Source: Sphingomonas sp. NFR04 (lineage in GTDB: Bacteria; Pseudomonadota; Alphaproteobacteria; Sphingomonadales; Sphingomonadaceae). Taken from it: a stretch of 64,000 bases of DNA. The notes below the pieces were generated by a model that ran no database searches, was not told the origin of the DNA, and was given only the letters and a program-made list of their open reading frames with translations. Of the stretch, positions 1-7,950 are shown one piece after another (the first letter of the stretch is position 1; every line of letters begins with the position of its first letter). The stretch covers positions 806,001 to 870,000 of the forward strand of contig NZ_FORV01000001.1 of the NCBI RefSeq assembly GCF_900114095.1, given 5' to 3'. The position numbers and the translations under genes were made by a program.

Positions 1-73
1 CAAGATCTTCGTGATCCCGGTCGAAACCGCGCTGCGCATCCGCACCGGGGAGCGGAACGAAAACGCCGTTTGA
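1..73 (+). CDS. glnB: PII nitrogen regulatory protein, C-terminal fragment
   Basis: Only the last 23 codons lie in the window, read from base 2 to the TGA at 71-73. They encode [17 protein letters not shown] followed by a short tail, which matches the conserved C-terminus of PII signal proteins (a GKIFV.PVE..IRIRTGE pattern). PII trimers bind 2-oxoglutarate and ATP/ADP and control glutamine synthetase adenylylation and the NtrB kinase in the cytoplasm. The glutamine synthetase gene starts 92 bp downstream on the same strand, the usual glnB-glnA order in alphaproteobacteria, so co-transcription is likely. The T-loop lies outside the window. Confidence 0.9.
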   Translation, partial: KIFVIPVETALRIRTGERNENAV

Positions 74-165
74 CGCAGCGTAAGGCGGGGGCGATGAGGC
101 CGCCGCACGAGAAATTTTATTGCCCGATTCGTCGGGCACACGAAAGAGAGCGAAAGGGCATTACG

Positions 166-1578
166 ATGGCGAATTCGGCCAGTGACATCCTGAAGATGGT
201 GAAGGATCAGGAGATCGAGTGGATCGACCTGCGCTTTACCGACCCCAAGGGCAAGTGGCAGCACCTGACCATGGTCGCGTCGGTCCTCGGTGAGGACGAG
301 CTGACCGACGGCCTGATGTTCGACGGTTCGTCGATCGAAGGCTGGAAGGCCATCAACGAGTCCGACATGATCCTGAAGCCGGATCTGGACGCGGTGTGGA
401 TCGATCCGTTCTCGGCCACCCCGATGCTGATCCTGGTCTGCGACATCGTCGAGCCGTCGACCGGCGAGCTCTATGCCCGCGACCCGCGCTCGACCGCGAA
501 GCGGGCCGAGAGCTATCTGAAGACCACCGGCATCGGCGACACCATCTATGTCGGTCCCGAAGCCGAGTTCTTCATGTTCGACGACGTGCGGTTCGAGAAC
601 AGCTACTCGACCAGCTACTACAAGATCGACGACATCGAGCTGCCGGGCAATTCGGGCCGCGAATATGAAGCCGGCAACCTCGGCCACCGTCCGCGCGCCA
701 AGGGCGGCTATTTCCCGGTCGCGCCGGTCGACAGCGCCGTCGACATCCGCGGCGAGATGGTCTCGACCATGCTCGAAATGGGCCTGCCCTGCGACAAGCA
801 TCACCACGAGGTCGCCGCCGCGCAGCACGAGCTGGGCCTGACCTTCGGCACGCTGGTGACCACCGCCGATCGCATGCAGATCTACAAGTATGTCGTGCAC
901 CAGGTCGCCCAGGCCTATGGCAAGACCGCGACCTTCATGCCGAAGCCGATCAAGGAAGATAACGGCTCGGGCATGCACACCCACATGTCGATCTGGGAAA
1001 AGGGCAACCCGCTGTTCGCCGGCAACGGCTATGCGGGCCTGAGCGACACCTGCCTCTACTTCATCGGCGGCGTGATCAAGCACGCCAAGGCGCTCAACGC
1101 CTTCACCAACCCGTCGACCAACAGCTACAAGCGTCTGGTCCCGGGCTATGAGGCGCCGGTGCTGCTCGCCTATTCGAGCCGCAACCGCTCGGCCTCGTGC
1201 CGCATCCCGTACGGCACCGGCAGCAAGGCGAAGCGCGTCGAGTTCCGCTTCCCGGACGCGCTGGCCAACCCGTATCTCTGCTATTCGGCGCTGCTGATGG
1301 CGGGCCTGGACGGCATCCAGAACAAGATCCACCCGGGCGACCCGATGGACAAGAACCTGTACGATCTGCCCCCGGCAGAACTGGCCGAAGTGCCGACCGT
1401 GTGCGGTTCGCTCCGCGAGGCGCTGGACAGCCTGGAAGCCGATTTCGACTTCCTGCTGAAGGGCGACGTGTTCTCGAAGGACCAGATCGAGGCCTATATC
1501 GAGATCAAGCGTGCCGACGTTGCCCGTTGGGAAATGACCCCGAGCCCGGTCGAGTACGACATGTACTATTCGAGCTGA
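166..1578 (+). CDS. glnA: Type I glutamine synthetase
   Basis: Makes glutamine from glutamate, ammonia and ATP; a cytoplasmic dodecamer. At 470 residues it has the normal length for bacterial GSI-beta. The ATG at 166 is chosen because [14 protein letters not shown] is the standard N-terminus; the reading frame stays open upstream but those codons do not look like protein. Visible signatures include the beta-grasp segment FDGSSIEGW, the metal-binding EAEFF, the ATP-site stretch NGSGMHTH and the adenylylation loop NLYDLPP, with the target tyrosine at about residue 399. That tyrosine means the enzyme should be controlled by GlnE. It follows glnB and ends at a strong terminator. Confidence 0.98.
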   Translation: MANSASDILKMVKDQEIEWIDLRFTDPKGKWQHLTMVASVLGEDELTDGLMFDGSSIEGWKAINESDMILKPDLDAVWIDPFSATPMLILVCDIVEPSTGELYARDPRSTAKRAESYLKTTGIGDTIYVGPEAEFFMFDDVRFENSYSTSYYKIDDIELPGNSGREYEAGNLGHRPRAKGGYFPVAPVDSAVDIRGEMVSTMLEMGLPCDKHHHEVAAAQHELGLTFGTLVTTADRMQIYKYVVHQVAQAYGKTATFMPKPIKEDNGSGMHTHMSIWEKGNPLFAGNGYAGLSDTCLYFIGGVIKHAKALNAFTNPSTNSYKRLVPGYEAPVLLAYSSRNRSASCRIPYGTGSKAKRVEFRFPDALANPYLCYSALLMAGLDGIQNKIHPGDPMDKNLYDLPPAELAEVPTVCGSLREALDSLEADFDFLLKGDVFSKDQIEAYIEIKRADVARWEMTPSPVEYDMYYSS

Positions 1579-1602
1579 TCCTTTCAGGATCGGCTGAAGA
1601 AG

Positions 1603-1636
1603 GGGCGTCCGGAGCGATCCGGGCGCCCTTTTCTTT
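1603..1636 (+). terminator. Rho-independent terminator of glnA
   Basis: An 11-bp stem (GGGCGTCCGGA pairing with TCCGGGCGCCC, one G-T pair) around a GCGA loop is followed by TTTTCTTTT. It lies 24 bp after the glnA stop. Confidence 0.9.
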
Positions 1637-1678
1637 TGCGCGTGTGGCAGCGCTGCTGCGAGAACATTGCCACCATGC

Positions 1679-1776
1679 CGTCATCCCCGCAAAGGCGGGG
1701 ATCCATCGGCGCTGGTGCTGCGGTTCTTTCCCCCCACCGCACTGGCGAATGGATCCCCGCCTCCGCGGGGATGACG
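1679..1776. repeat. 97-bp palindromic repeat, family A, copy 1
   Basis: The ends are inverted repeats, CGTCATCCCCGC.AAGGCGGGGATCC against GGATCCCCGCC..CGCGGGGATGACG, around an asymmetric core containing GGCGCTG and CTGGC.AATGGA. Four more copies occur at about 13.2, 20.8, 27.9 and 29.1 kb. All five are intergenic. The rest of the 307-bp gap between glnA and the peptidase gene shows nothing else recognisable. Confidence 0.9.
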
Positions 1777-1885
1777 ATAGTGTTTGAAAACCCTCGTTTC
1801 GCGAAGCCGCAACGTCGCGAGAGACGATTGAGCGCGCCCGATCACCGTGCTAGCCAGCTATATCACCCAGAAGGACTCCGCCTCC

Positions 1886-3913
1886 ATGCGTCTTCCGCGT
1901 CTCGCAGCGCTGCTGCTCGGCACTTCGCTGCTCGCTTCCCCTGCCCTTGCCCAGACCGCCGCGACGGCCAAGTACGGCCCCTGGGGCGTCGATCTCACCA
2001 CCATGGATCGCAGCGTGAAGCCGGGCGACGACTTCTATGCCTATGCGCTGGGCAGCTGGCTGCGCGACGCGCCGATCGCGCCGGACAAGGCGCGGATCGG
2101 CTATAATTACGACCTGCCCGACGAGACCGAGGTCGAGGTGCGCAAGCTGATCGAGGATGCCGGCACGGCGCCCAGCGATCCGGTGCTGCGCCAGGTCGCC
2201 ACCTACTATCACGCCTTCATGGATGAGGCGGGCATCGAAGCGCGCGGCACCGCGCCGCTCAAGCCCTATCTCGCCCGCATCGACGCCGTGCAGGACCGGC
2301 GCGCGCTGGAGCTGCTGATGGCCGACCAGGGCTATGCCAGCCCGATCGGCATCGGTATCTCGGCCGACGAGAAGGACCCGACCCGCTACACCGTGATGGC
2401 GGGACAGGCCGGGCTCGGACTGCCGACCCGCGACTATTATCTGCTGCCCGGCGAGAAGTACGAGACGATCCGCAAGGCGTACCGCGCCTATATCGTCAAG
2501 ATCCAGCAGCTGGCCGGCATCCCCGATGCCGAGGCCAAGGCGGATGCGATCCTCGCGCTCGAGACCAGCCTCGCCAAGGACCAGTGGACACCCGAGGCGC
2601 GCCGCGACCCGCAGAAGACCTATAACCCGATGGATCGTGCTCAGCTCGCCAAGCTGGCGCCCGAGTTCGACTGGGATGCGGTGCTCGCGCATATGGGTCT
2701 GGCCAAGATGCCCACCGTCGTCGTGCGCGAGACGACCGCGGTCACGGCTGCCGCCAAGCGCCTCGGCGATGTGCCGCTCGCCACCTGGAAGGACTGGCTG
2801 CGCTTCCGCTTCATCAGCGATCATGCCGCGGTGCTGCCGAAGGCGTTCGACGCCGCGCAGTTCGATTTCTACGGCCATACGCTGCGCGACGTGCAGGCAC
2901 AGTCGGAGCGCTGGAAGCGCGGCGTGCGCGTGGTGAACGGCGCACTGGGCGAGGCGATCGGCAAGATCTACGCCGAGCGCCACTGGGGTCCTGCCGCCGA
3001 GGCGCTGTCCAAGGAACTGGTCGAGGATCTGCGCGCCGCCTATGCGGACAAGATCAAGGCGGCGGTCTGGATGGACGAACCCACCCGCAAGGAAGCGCTC
3101 GCCAAGCTGGCCGCCTTCGACCCACGCATCGGCCATCCGGAGAAATATATCGACTATGCGTCGATGCCGGTCAGCGCCACTGATCCGCTGGCCAACGATC
3201 TCGCCTCGGACGAGTTCGAATGGAAGCTGCAGCTCTCGCGGCTCGGCAAGCGGGTCGACCGTACCCTGTGGGACATGACCCCGCAGACGGTGAACGCCTA
3301 TTACGATCCGGTGATGAACCAAGTGACCTTCCCGGCCGCCCAGCTCTCCCCGCCCTTCTTCGACCCCGCCGCCGATCCGGCGGTGAACTATGGCGAGACG
3401 GGTGCCACGATCGGCCACGAGATGGGCCATGGCTTCGACGACGAAGGCCGCCAGTTCGACGCCGGCGGCAAGCTGCGGGACTGGTGGACGGCGCAATCGG
3501 CCGAGCGCTACACCGCGCACGCCCAGGCGCTGGTCAAGCAGTTCGACGCCTATGAGCCGATCCCCGGCGTCCACATCAAGGGCCAGCTGACCCTCGGCGA
3601 GAACCTCGCCGATCTGGGCGGGCTCGAAGTCGCCTATGCCGCCTATCGCCGCTATGTCGCCCGCCACGGCGAGCCCAAGGTGCTGGACGGCCTGACCGGC
3701 GACCAGCGCTTCTTCCTCGCCTATGCCGCCAGCTGGCAGGGCAAGGCGCGCGAAGGCGCGGTGCGGGCGCAGCTGCTGTCCGATCCGCACAGCCCGGACA
3801 AGTACCGGGTCAACGGCATCGTCCGGAACATGGACGCATGGTACAAGGCGTTCGGCGTCAAGCCGGGCGACGCGCTGTACCTCGCGCCCGAAGCGCGGGT
3901 GCACGTCTGGTAA
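1886..3913 (+). CDS. Secreted M13-family zinc metallopeptidase (neprilysin/PepO type)
   Basis: A 675-residue endopeptidase expected in the periplasm or envelope. Residues 1-23 form a Sec signal peptide (hydrophobic LAALLLGTSLLA, cleavage after ALAQ). The mature N-terminus DRSVKPGDDFYAYALGSW is the family's conserved start. The zinc site is HEMGH at residues 511-515, with the third ligand Glu572 in ENLADLGG; the substrate-binding NAYY motif is also present. The ATG at 1886 is preferred because AGAAGGA lies about 10 bases upstream and the signal peptide begins there. The family usually cleaves peptides of less than about 40 residues. No partner gene is visible. Confidence 0.95.
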   Translation: MRLPRLAALLLGTSLLASPALAQTAATAKYGPWGVDLTTMDRSVKPGDDFYAYALGSWLRDAPIAPDKARIGYNYDLPDETEVEVRKLIEDAGTAPSDPVLRQVATYYHAFMDEAGIEARGTAPLKPYLARIDAVQDRRALELLMADQGYASPIGIGISADEKDPTRYTVMAGQAGLGLPTRDYYLLPGEKYETIRKAYRAYIVKIQQLAGIPDAEAKADAILALETSLAKDQWTPEARRDPQKTYNPMDRAQLAKLAPEFDWDAVLAHMGLAKMPTVVVRETTAVTAAAKRLGDVPLATWKDWLRFRFISDHAAVLPKAFDAAQFDFYGHTLRDVQAQSERWKRGVRVVNGALGEAIGKIYAERHWGPAAEALSKELVEDLRAAYADKIKAAVWMDEPTRKEALAKLAAFDPRIGHPEKYIDYASMPVSATDPLANDLASDEFEWKLQLSRLGKRVDRTLWDMTPQTVNAYYDPVMNQVTFPAAQLSPPFFDPAADPAVNYGETGATIGHEMGHGFDDEGRQFDAGGKLRDWWTAQSAERYTAHAQALVKQFDAYEPIPGVHIKGQLTLGENLADLGGLEVAYAAYRRYVARHGEPKVLDGLTGDQRFFLAYAASWQGKAREGAVRAQLLSDPHSPDKYRVNGIVRNMDAWYKAFGVKPGDALYLAPEARVHVW

Positions 3914-3919
3914 GAGGGA

Positions 3920-3941
3920 GCCGGGGGTGACCGCCCCCGGC
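3920..3941. terminator. Hairpin between convergent genes
   Basis: A GCCGGGGG..CCCCCGGC stem-loop sits in the 29-bp gap between the convergent peptidase and methyltransferase genes. There is no T-run, so a bidirectional terminator role is inferred from position. Confidence 0.5.
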
Positions 3942-3942
3942 C

Positions 3943-4563
3943 TCACCCGGCGCGATAGGCGAATACCCCCGCGGGCTTGGCCATGCCGGTTTCGGCGACG
4001 TCGTAGCGCGCCAGCAGCGTCAGCCGTTCGACCGGCAGCGGCGATCGCCAGGGATCGCCGACCAGCACCTCCAGGCCCGCCGCTACACAGCGATCGAGGA
4101 AGGCGGTAACGCGCGCCGCTACCTCGGGCGCGTAGAACACGTCTCCGACGAGCAGCAGATCGGCGTCGGGCGCTGGGCCGTCCGTGATGTCGCCGACAAT
4201 CCCTGCCAGCGTGACCTGATTGACTGCCGCGTTGAGCGCGATGGCGGCGCGCGCATGCGGGTCGATCTCGGAAGCCATTACGCTGCCCGCGCCGGCCCGC
4301 GCAGCCGCGATTCCGATCAGCCCCGAACCTGCGCCGAGATCGACCACACGGCGCCCCACGACCTGCGCGGGATGGTCCAGCACATGCCGCGCCAGCGCCA
4401 GCCCGCCGCCCCACCAATAGGCCCAATAGGGAGCCGCGTCGCCCAGCCGGCCGACGCCGCTCGCGGGCCCTGCCTTGTGCAGCCGCAGCTCCGGCACGCC
4501 GGGTACCGCAACGACCGGCAGATGCTCCCGGATGAACGCGGCAATGTGCGCGTCCGCGCTCAC
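3943..4563 (-). CDS. Class I SAM-dependent methyltransferase, ETF-beta lysine methyltransferase-like
   Basis: 206 residues with one Rossmann methyltransferase domain. Motif I is VVDLGAGSGLIGIAA (about residues 68-82), motif II/acidic loop SEIDPHA, and a later DLLLVGDVFY. The preceding PYWAYWWGGGLALARHVLD segment is typical of the PRMT/ETFB-KMT/nicotinamide-methyltransferase-like group (COG3897), whose members methylate lysines of proteins such as ETF-beta. The substrate here cannot be told from sequence. The start is a GTG that overlaps the TGA of the S24-repressor gene (GTGA), indicating translational coupling and one transcript. Confidence 0.8.
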   Translation of the reverse strand: MSADAHIAAFIREHLPVVAVPGVPELRLHKAGPASGVGRLGDAAPYWAYWWGGGLALARHVLDHPAQVVGRRVVDLGAGSGLIGIAAARAGAGSVMASEIDPHARAAIALNAAVNQVTLAGIVGDITDGPAPDADLLLVGDVFYAPEVAARVTAFLDRCVAAGLEVLVGDPWRSPLPVERLTLLARYDVAETGMAKPAGVFAYRAG

Positions 4564-5177
4564 AACGCGCGCCCGAGCCAGGCGACCCGCCCAATCAGCT
4601 GGAAGCGCCCGGCACGCGCGAGCCGCACCGGATAGGCCGGATTGTCGCTCACCAGCTCCACCCCGCCCACCGCGGGCCGCAGTCGCTTGACCAGCAGTTC
4701 ACCCTCCACCCGCAGCACGAAGATGCCGCGCGCATCGATCCGGCAGCGATCGCGGTCGACCAGGATCTCGTCGCCGTCGTTCAGCGTCGGCGCCATCGAA
4801 TCGCCCGCGACGCGCACCATCGATGCCGCCTCGGGGCGAACGCCAAGCTGGCGCAGCAGCAGCGGCGGGAAGGCAAAGGGAGCCTGCAAGGTTTCCTCCT
4901 CCGCCCAGCCGCCCGGCCCCGCCGACGCGCCCAGGTCGATCCGCGGCACCTTCACCAGCTCCGCCTGCGGACGGCCGCCCAGCAGCGTCTCGTCGACGCC
5001 CAGATATTCGGCCAGCCGCGCGCGGTCGCGCTCGGGCAATTCGCGCGGCGAACCGCGCATCAGATATTGCTGCAGATAGGCCGGGTTGCGCCCCAGCACG
5101 CGCGACAGGGTGGCAAGGCGAACCCCTTTCGCGGCCACCAGCTTCGCAAAATTTGCCCTTTGTACATCGGCTTCCAT
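4560..5177 (-). CDS. LexA-like S24 repressor/peptidase with HTH domain
   Basis: 205 residues from the ATG at 5177, which has AAAGGGGGT just upstream; an in-frame start 36 bp earlier is less likely. The N-terminal half (residues 5-60) is a helix-turn-helix with AYLQQYLMRGSPRELPERDR. The C-terminal half is an S24 (LexA/CI/UmuD) domain with nucleophile Ser127 in VAGDSMAPTLNDGD and general base Lys164 in GELLVKRL. Such proteins are cytoplasmic repressors that may self-cleave with RecA, though no clear Ala-Gly cleavage site before Ser127 is evident. There is no prophage nearby, so it looks like a resident sphingomonad regulator. It is co-transcribed with the methyltransferase. Confidence 0.85.
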   Translation of the reverse strand: MEADVQRANFAKLVAAKGVRLATLSRVLGRNPAYLQQYLMRGSPRELPERDRARLAEYLGVDETLLGGRPQAELVKVPRIDLGASAGPGGWAEEETLQAPFAFPPLLLRQLGVRPEAASMVRVAGDSMAPTLNDGDEILVDRDRCRIDARGIFVLRVEGELLVKRLRPAVGGVELVSDNPAYPVRLARAGRFQLIGRVAWLGRAL

Positions 5178-5220
5178 ACCCCCTTTCCTACACTTAGGAT
5201 TTTTCCTACGCAAGACTCAG

Positions 5221-5496
5221 ATGAGAACATATCGTGATCATCCGAGTCGAAGGAGGAGGACATGGGTGTCCTTGCATGGGGAAATCGAAGCGTTCCTGGT
5301 ACGGACGCGAATGCCGGCGACGCGGTTCGGGCGTCTGGCGGCGGGGGATCCGCGACTGGTCGGCGATCTGCGGCAGGGCCGCGTACCGGGGCCGGACCTG
5401 ACGGCGCGGCTGCGCGCCTTCCTCGCCGCCCCGCCGGCCTGGACGCCCGGGCGGCGCGGCGGCGCGACGTCGGGTCGCGGCTCGAACGGGCGCTGA
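5221..5496 (+). CDS. Small basic protein of unknown function, possible DNA-binding
   Basis: 91 residues from the ATG at 5221, divergent from the S24 gene with 43 bp between the two starts. The core LHGEIEAFLVRTRMPATRFGRLAAGDPRLVGDL resembles short sphingomonad proteins predicted to fold as a helix-turn-helix (ATRFGRLAAGDPRLV as the turn). The last 20 residues are low-complexity Pro/Gly/Arg. The divergent arrangement suggests regulation by, or together with, the S24 repressor. No domain family can be named with confidence. The next reading frame begins where this one ends, so the two may once have been one gene. Confidence 0.55.
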   Translation: MRTYRDHPSRRRRTWVSLHGEIEAFLVRTRMPATRFGRLAAGDPRLVGDLRQGRVPGPDLTARLRAFLAAPPAWTPGRRGGATSGRGSNGR

Positions 5497-5765
5497 TCGC
5501 CGCGGCGGCCGCGGAAAGCTGCTCGCTGCGGATCGTCGAAGCACGCTGGGTGCCATGGGCGAGCGTCACCTTCAGCGGTGCGCGGCATCATCTGGTGCTG
5601 GAGCTGGATGCGAGCGTCGTCGCCCAGGCCTGGTTCGTCGCGCTGCCCGATCTGGAGTTGCCGATCAGCGGCCATCTCGTCGCGGATCTGCAGGTGGCGA
5701 CGGTGGAGACGGTGGACGGCGTGCTGCGTGCTGCGATCGAGGCGCTGACCGTCGAGGAGTGCTGA
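5493..5765 (+). CDS. Hypothetical protein, start codon uncertain
   Basis: The reading frame ending at 5765 encodes about 90 convincing residues (LIAAAAAESCSLRIVEARWVP through to AIEALTVEEC) with alternating hydrophobic strands typical of a small alpha-beta fold. I do not recognise the family. No good ATG, GTG or TTG lies at the right place: upstream in this frame the coding strand is the shadow of the preceding gene, and the candidate at 5493 is a CTG overlapping that gene's TGA. Either it is translated by coupling from an unusual start, or it is the C-terminal part of the upstream gene separated by a frameshift. Confidence 0.45.
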   Translation: MIAAAAAESCSLRIVEARWVPWASVTFSGARHHLVLELDASVVAQAWFVALPDLELPISGHLVADLQVATVETVDGVLRAAIEALTVEEC

Positions 5766-5773
5766 GGCGGCGC

Positions 5774-6487
5774 TCAGGCCTGGCGGGCGAGGCTGCGCAA
5801 TGCAGCGAGCGCGTCATCCAGCCCGCGATCGGTGCGCACCCGCCCGCGCACCGGCGACGCCTGGTTGCGGCGGACCACGCCGCGCTCCAGCCGTTCGAGC
5901 AACGCGTGCACCGAAGCGTCGGTTTCGGGGCGGACCAGCCGGTCGCCGGGGTCGCGGCTCGCCGGCGTCCGCTGGGCGGGGCTCGCCGCCCGCTCGCGGC
6001 GCGGCGGGACGGGGGGCGGCAGCGGCACCGCAGGGATCGCCTGGGGATCGAAGGCGGCGAGCGGCTGGTCGAGATCGACGGGCAGGTCGCATTCGACTGC
6101 CGCCGCTTCCTGCTCCACCGGCACCTTGGGCAGCGCCCAGGCAGGCATGTCGAGATCGTGGCTCGCGCGCAGCGGTGGGCGCGGGCGCGCGTCGGGATGG
6201 GCATCGGCGCGACGAATGATCGGGGCCGGCAGGGAATCCAGATCTCCCGGCGAAGCGACGACAGGATCGCGTCGCGTGAACCAGCGCGCGGCCAGCGCTC
6301 CCGTGCCCGCCCCGATCGTACCGGCCGCGACCGCAAACAGAAGCGTGGAAAAACCGGTCAGCTGGGGCGTTGCGCCCGCCGCTTCGATCGTCGGCAGATG
6401 CAGGTCCGCCGCCGGCAGGGCGGCCACGGCCAGAGCCGATACGCCGCCGAGCAAAAGGGCGGCAAAGGGGACGAGCGGCACCGTCAT
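5774..6487 (-). CDS. Hypothetical membrane protein with proline-rich cytoplasmic tail
   Basis: 237 residues from the ATG at 6487 (GGGTGA upstream; an earlier in-frame ATG at 6514 is possible). Two hydrophobic segments near the N-terminus (VPFAALLLGGVSALAVAAL and STLLFAVAAGTIGAGTGALAA) form a membrane hairpin, followed by an ARWFTRRD positive stop. The remainder is soluble, Pro/Arg/Asp-rich and largely disordered, with a final amphipathic helix (DDALAALRSLARQA). No catalytic motif is visible and I cannot assign a family. It lies next to the exosortase-associated glycosyltransferase on the same strand (34-bp gap), so it may share its transcript. Confidence 0.6.
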   Translation of the reverse strand: MTVPLVPFAALLLGGVSALAVAALPAADLHLPTIEAAGATPQLTGFSTLLFAVAAGTIGAGTGALAARWFTRRDPVVASPGDLDSLPAPIIRRADAHPDARPRPPLRASHDLDMPAWALPKVPVEQEAAAVECDLPVDLDQPLAAFDPQAIPAVPLPPPVPPRRERAASPAQRTPASRDPGDRLVRPETDASVHALLERLERGVVRRNQASPVRGRVRTDRGLDDALAALRSLARQA

Positions 6488-6521
6488 GCGTTCACCCGAT
6501 ACGTGTGCGACCACGTGGTTC

Positions 6522-7724
6522 TCATGCCATCTTTATGGCAAGGTTTTCATACAAACCGTCATAGACGGCAATATTTACAAACCAGTTGCGCTCGGCCTCG
6601 ATATACGCGCGGGCCTTTGTTTTGCGTACATCCCATTGATTGCGCATGCAAAACAAATTTTCAAGCGCCGTTGCGAGCGCGGCCGGGTCATCTGCCGGAA
6701 ACAAAGTGCCGGTGACGCCGTCCTCGATCAGCTCGCGATGCCCTCCCACGTCGGACGCTGCGACCAGCCGTTGCTGGGCCATCGCCTCCAGCGGCTTGAG
6801 CGGCGTGACGAGATCGGTGAGCCGCATCTTCTTGCGCGGATAGACCAGGACGTCGATCAGGCTGTAGTAGCGCTCGACCATGTCGTGCGGCACGCGGCCG
6901 AGGAAATGGATATGGTCCGCCGCGGATGACGCAGCCGCCTGGGCGCGCAACGCAGGCTCGGCAGGACCGCCGCCGACCAGCAGCAACTGCATGGCGGGCC
7001 GTGCCGAGACGAGCGCCGGCATGGCTGCGATCAGCACGTCCAGCCCCTCATAGTCGTAGAAGCTGCCGATAAAGCCGATCGTCTCGGCCCCCGCCAGCTT
7101 GAGTTCCGCGGCCAGTGCGGCATCCTGGGGCAAGGGTTGGCCGAACAGTTCCATGTCGACACCGTTCGGCGAGACGGCGATCTTTGCCGGATCGATGCCC
7201 CGCGCGATCAGATCGCCGCGCAGGCCTTCGCAGATCACCGCGACTGCGTCCGCCTGGCGGACGGCGTGGGTCTCCAGCGCCTTGGTGACGCGGTAGCGCA
7301 AGCTCCCCTCACGCCCCGTGCCGTTGCCCACGGCCGCATCCTCCCAGAAGGCGCGGATCTCGTACAGCAGCGGTACCCCGCTCCACCGCCGCACCCGCAG
7401 GCCCGCCAGCGCGCAGAGCACCGGCGAATGGGCATGGAGCACGTCGGGGCGGAAGCTTTTCACCACCTGCTGCACCCGCTGCGCAAAGGCGTCGATCTCG
7501 CGCCACTCGCTCCAGCCTGGCAGCCGCGACGCGACCGGGCGCGTGCGGAAGAAACGCAGGCCGTCGACGATTTCCTCCTCGGCGGGTGCCGGGCCATGCC
7601 GCGGTCCCGTGACCGCCGCCACGTCCCAGCCACGCGCCAGCTCCGCCTTCAGGATCGCCCGGGTGCGGAACGCATAGCCGCTGTGGAGCGGCAGGCCATG
7701 ATCCAGAAGATGGAGGACTCGCAT
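6522..7724 (-). CDS. Exosortase A-associated GT4 glycosyltransferase (TIGR04063/Daro_2409-like)
   Basis: 400 residues of a GT-B fold glycosyltransferase family 4 enzyme acting at the cytoplasmic face of the membrane in exopolysaccharide assembly. The N-terminal RVLHLLDHGLPLHSGYAFRT and YEIRAFWEDAAVG are characteristic of the PEP-CTERM/exosortase-A associated family. The C-terminal nucleotide-sugar site includes SPNGVDMELF, GFIGSFYDYEGLD and the E.x7.E-type region KPLEAMAQQRLVAASDVGG. The ATG at 7724 is chosen over the one at 7736 because of an upstream AGGCGGG. It is divergent from the O-ligase group, supporting a shared polysaccharide role. Confidence 0.88.
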   Translation of the reverse strand: MRVLHLLDHGLPLHSGYAFRTRAILKAELARGWDVAAVTGPRHGPAPAEEEIVDGLRFFRTRPVASRLPGWSEWREIDAFAQRVQQVVKSFRPDVLHAHSPVLCALAGLRVRRWSGVPLLYEIRAFWEDAAVGNGTGREGSLRYRVTKALETHAVRQADAVAVICEGLRGDLIARGIDPAKIAVSPNGVDMELFGQPLPQDAALAAELKLAGAETIGFIGSFYDYEGLDVLIAAMPALVSARPAMQLLLVGGGPAEPALRAQAAASSAADHIHFLGRVPHDMVERYYSLIDVLVYPRKKMRLTDLVTPLKPLEAMAQQRLVAASDVGGHRELIEDGVTGTLFPADDPAALATALENLFCMRNQWDVRKTKARAYIEAERNWFVNIAVYDGLYENLAIKMA

Positions 7725-7806
7725 GCCCGCCTGCATGCCACGCTGCGCTTAACGGCACGTCAACTGCGCCTGCGCTAGGAGGGGCGCGGAAGGAACGGCC
7801 CGCCCG

Positions 7807-7950
7807 ATGATCGACAATCTCTCGCTTGCGCTCACCCATGGGCTGATGCTGCTCGCGGCCTTCCTGCTGCTCCGCCGACCGGATCTCGACCGCGAGGACG
7901 CCGCGCCCCGGGAAAAGAAGCGCGGGCGCTGGGGCAAGCCCGGTGCGTGA
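7807..7950 (+). CDS. Small membrane protein of the exosortase A cluster
   Basis: 47 residues starting MIDNLSLALTHGLMLLAAFL, with one predicted membrane helix (about residues 6-21) followed by a charged tail rich in Asp, Glu, Arg and Lys. It is followed directly by the O-ligase gene: its last codons overlap the ligase GTG start by 8 bp, which argues strongly that it is a translated, coupled gene. Its function is unknown. Upstream, GGAGGGGCGCGGAAGGAACG provides purine-rich sequence for ribosome binding. It is a likely cluster component missed by length cut-offs. Confidence 0.7.
   Translation: MIDNLSLALTHGLMLLAAFLLLRRPDLDREDAAPREKKRGRWGKPGA

Noticed and set aside
70-165. N-terminal extension of glutamine synthetase
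   Set aside because: The frame is open upstream, but the residues are unlike any glutamine synthetase and the family start MANSASDIL lies at 166.
74-165. Sigma54 promoter upstream of glnA
   Set aside because: TTGC is present, but no GG element lies at the required distance.
1850-4594. Long open frames opposite the metallopeptidase and other real genes
   Set aside because: They are antisense shadows caused by GC-rich codon use. They lack starts with ribosome-binding sites and known domains, while the opposite strand carries clear families.
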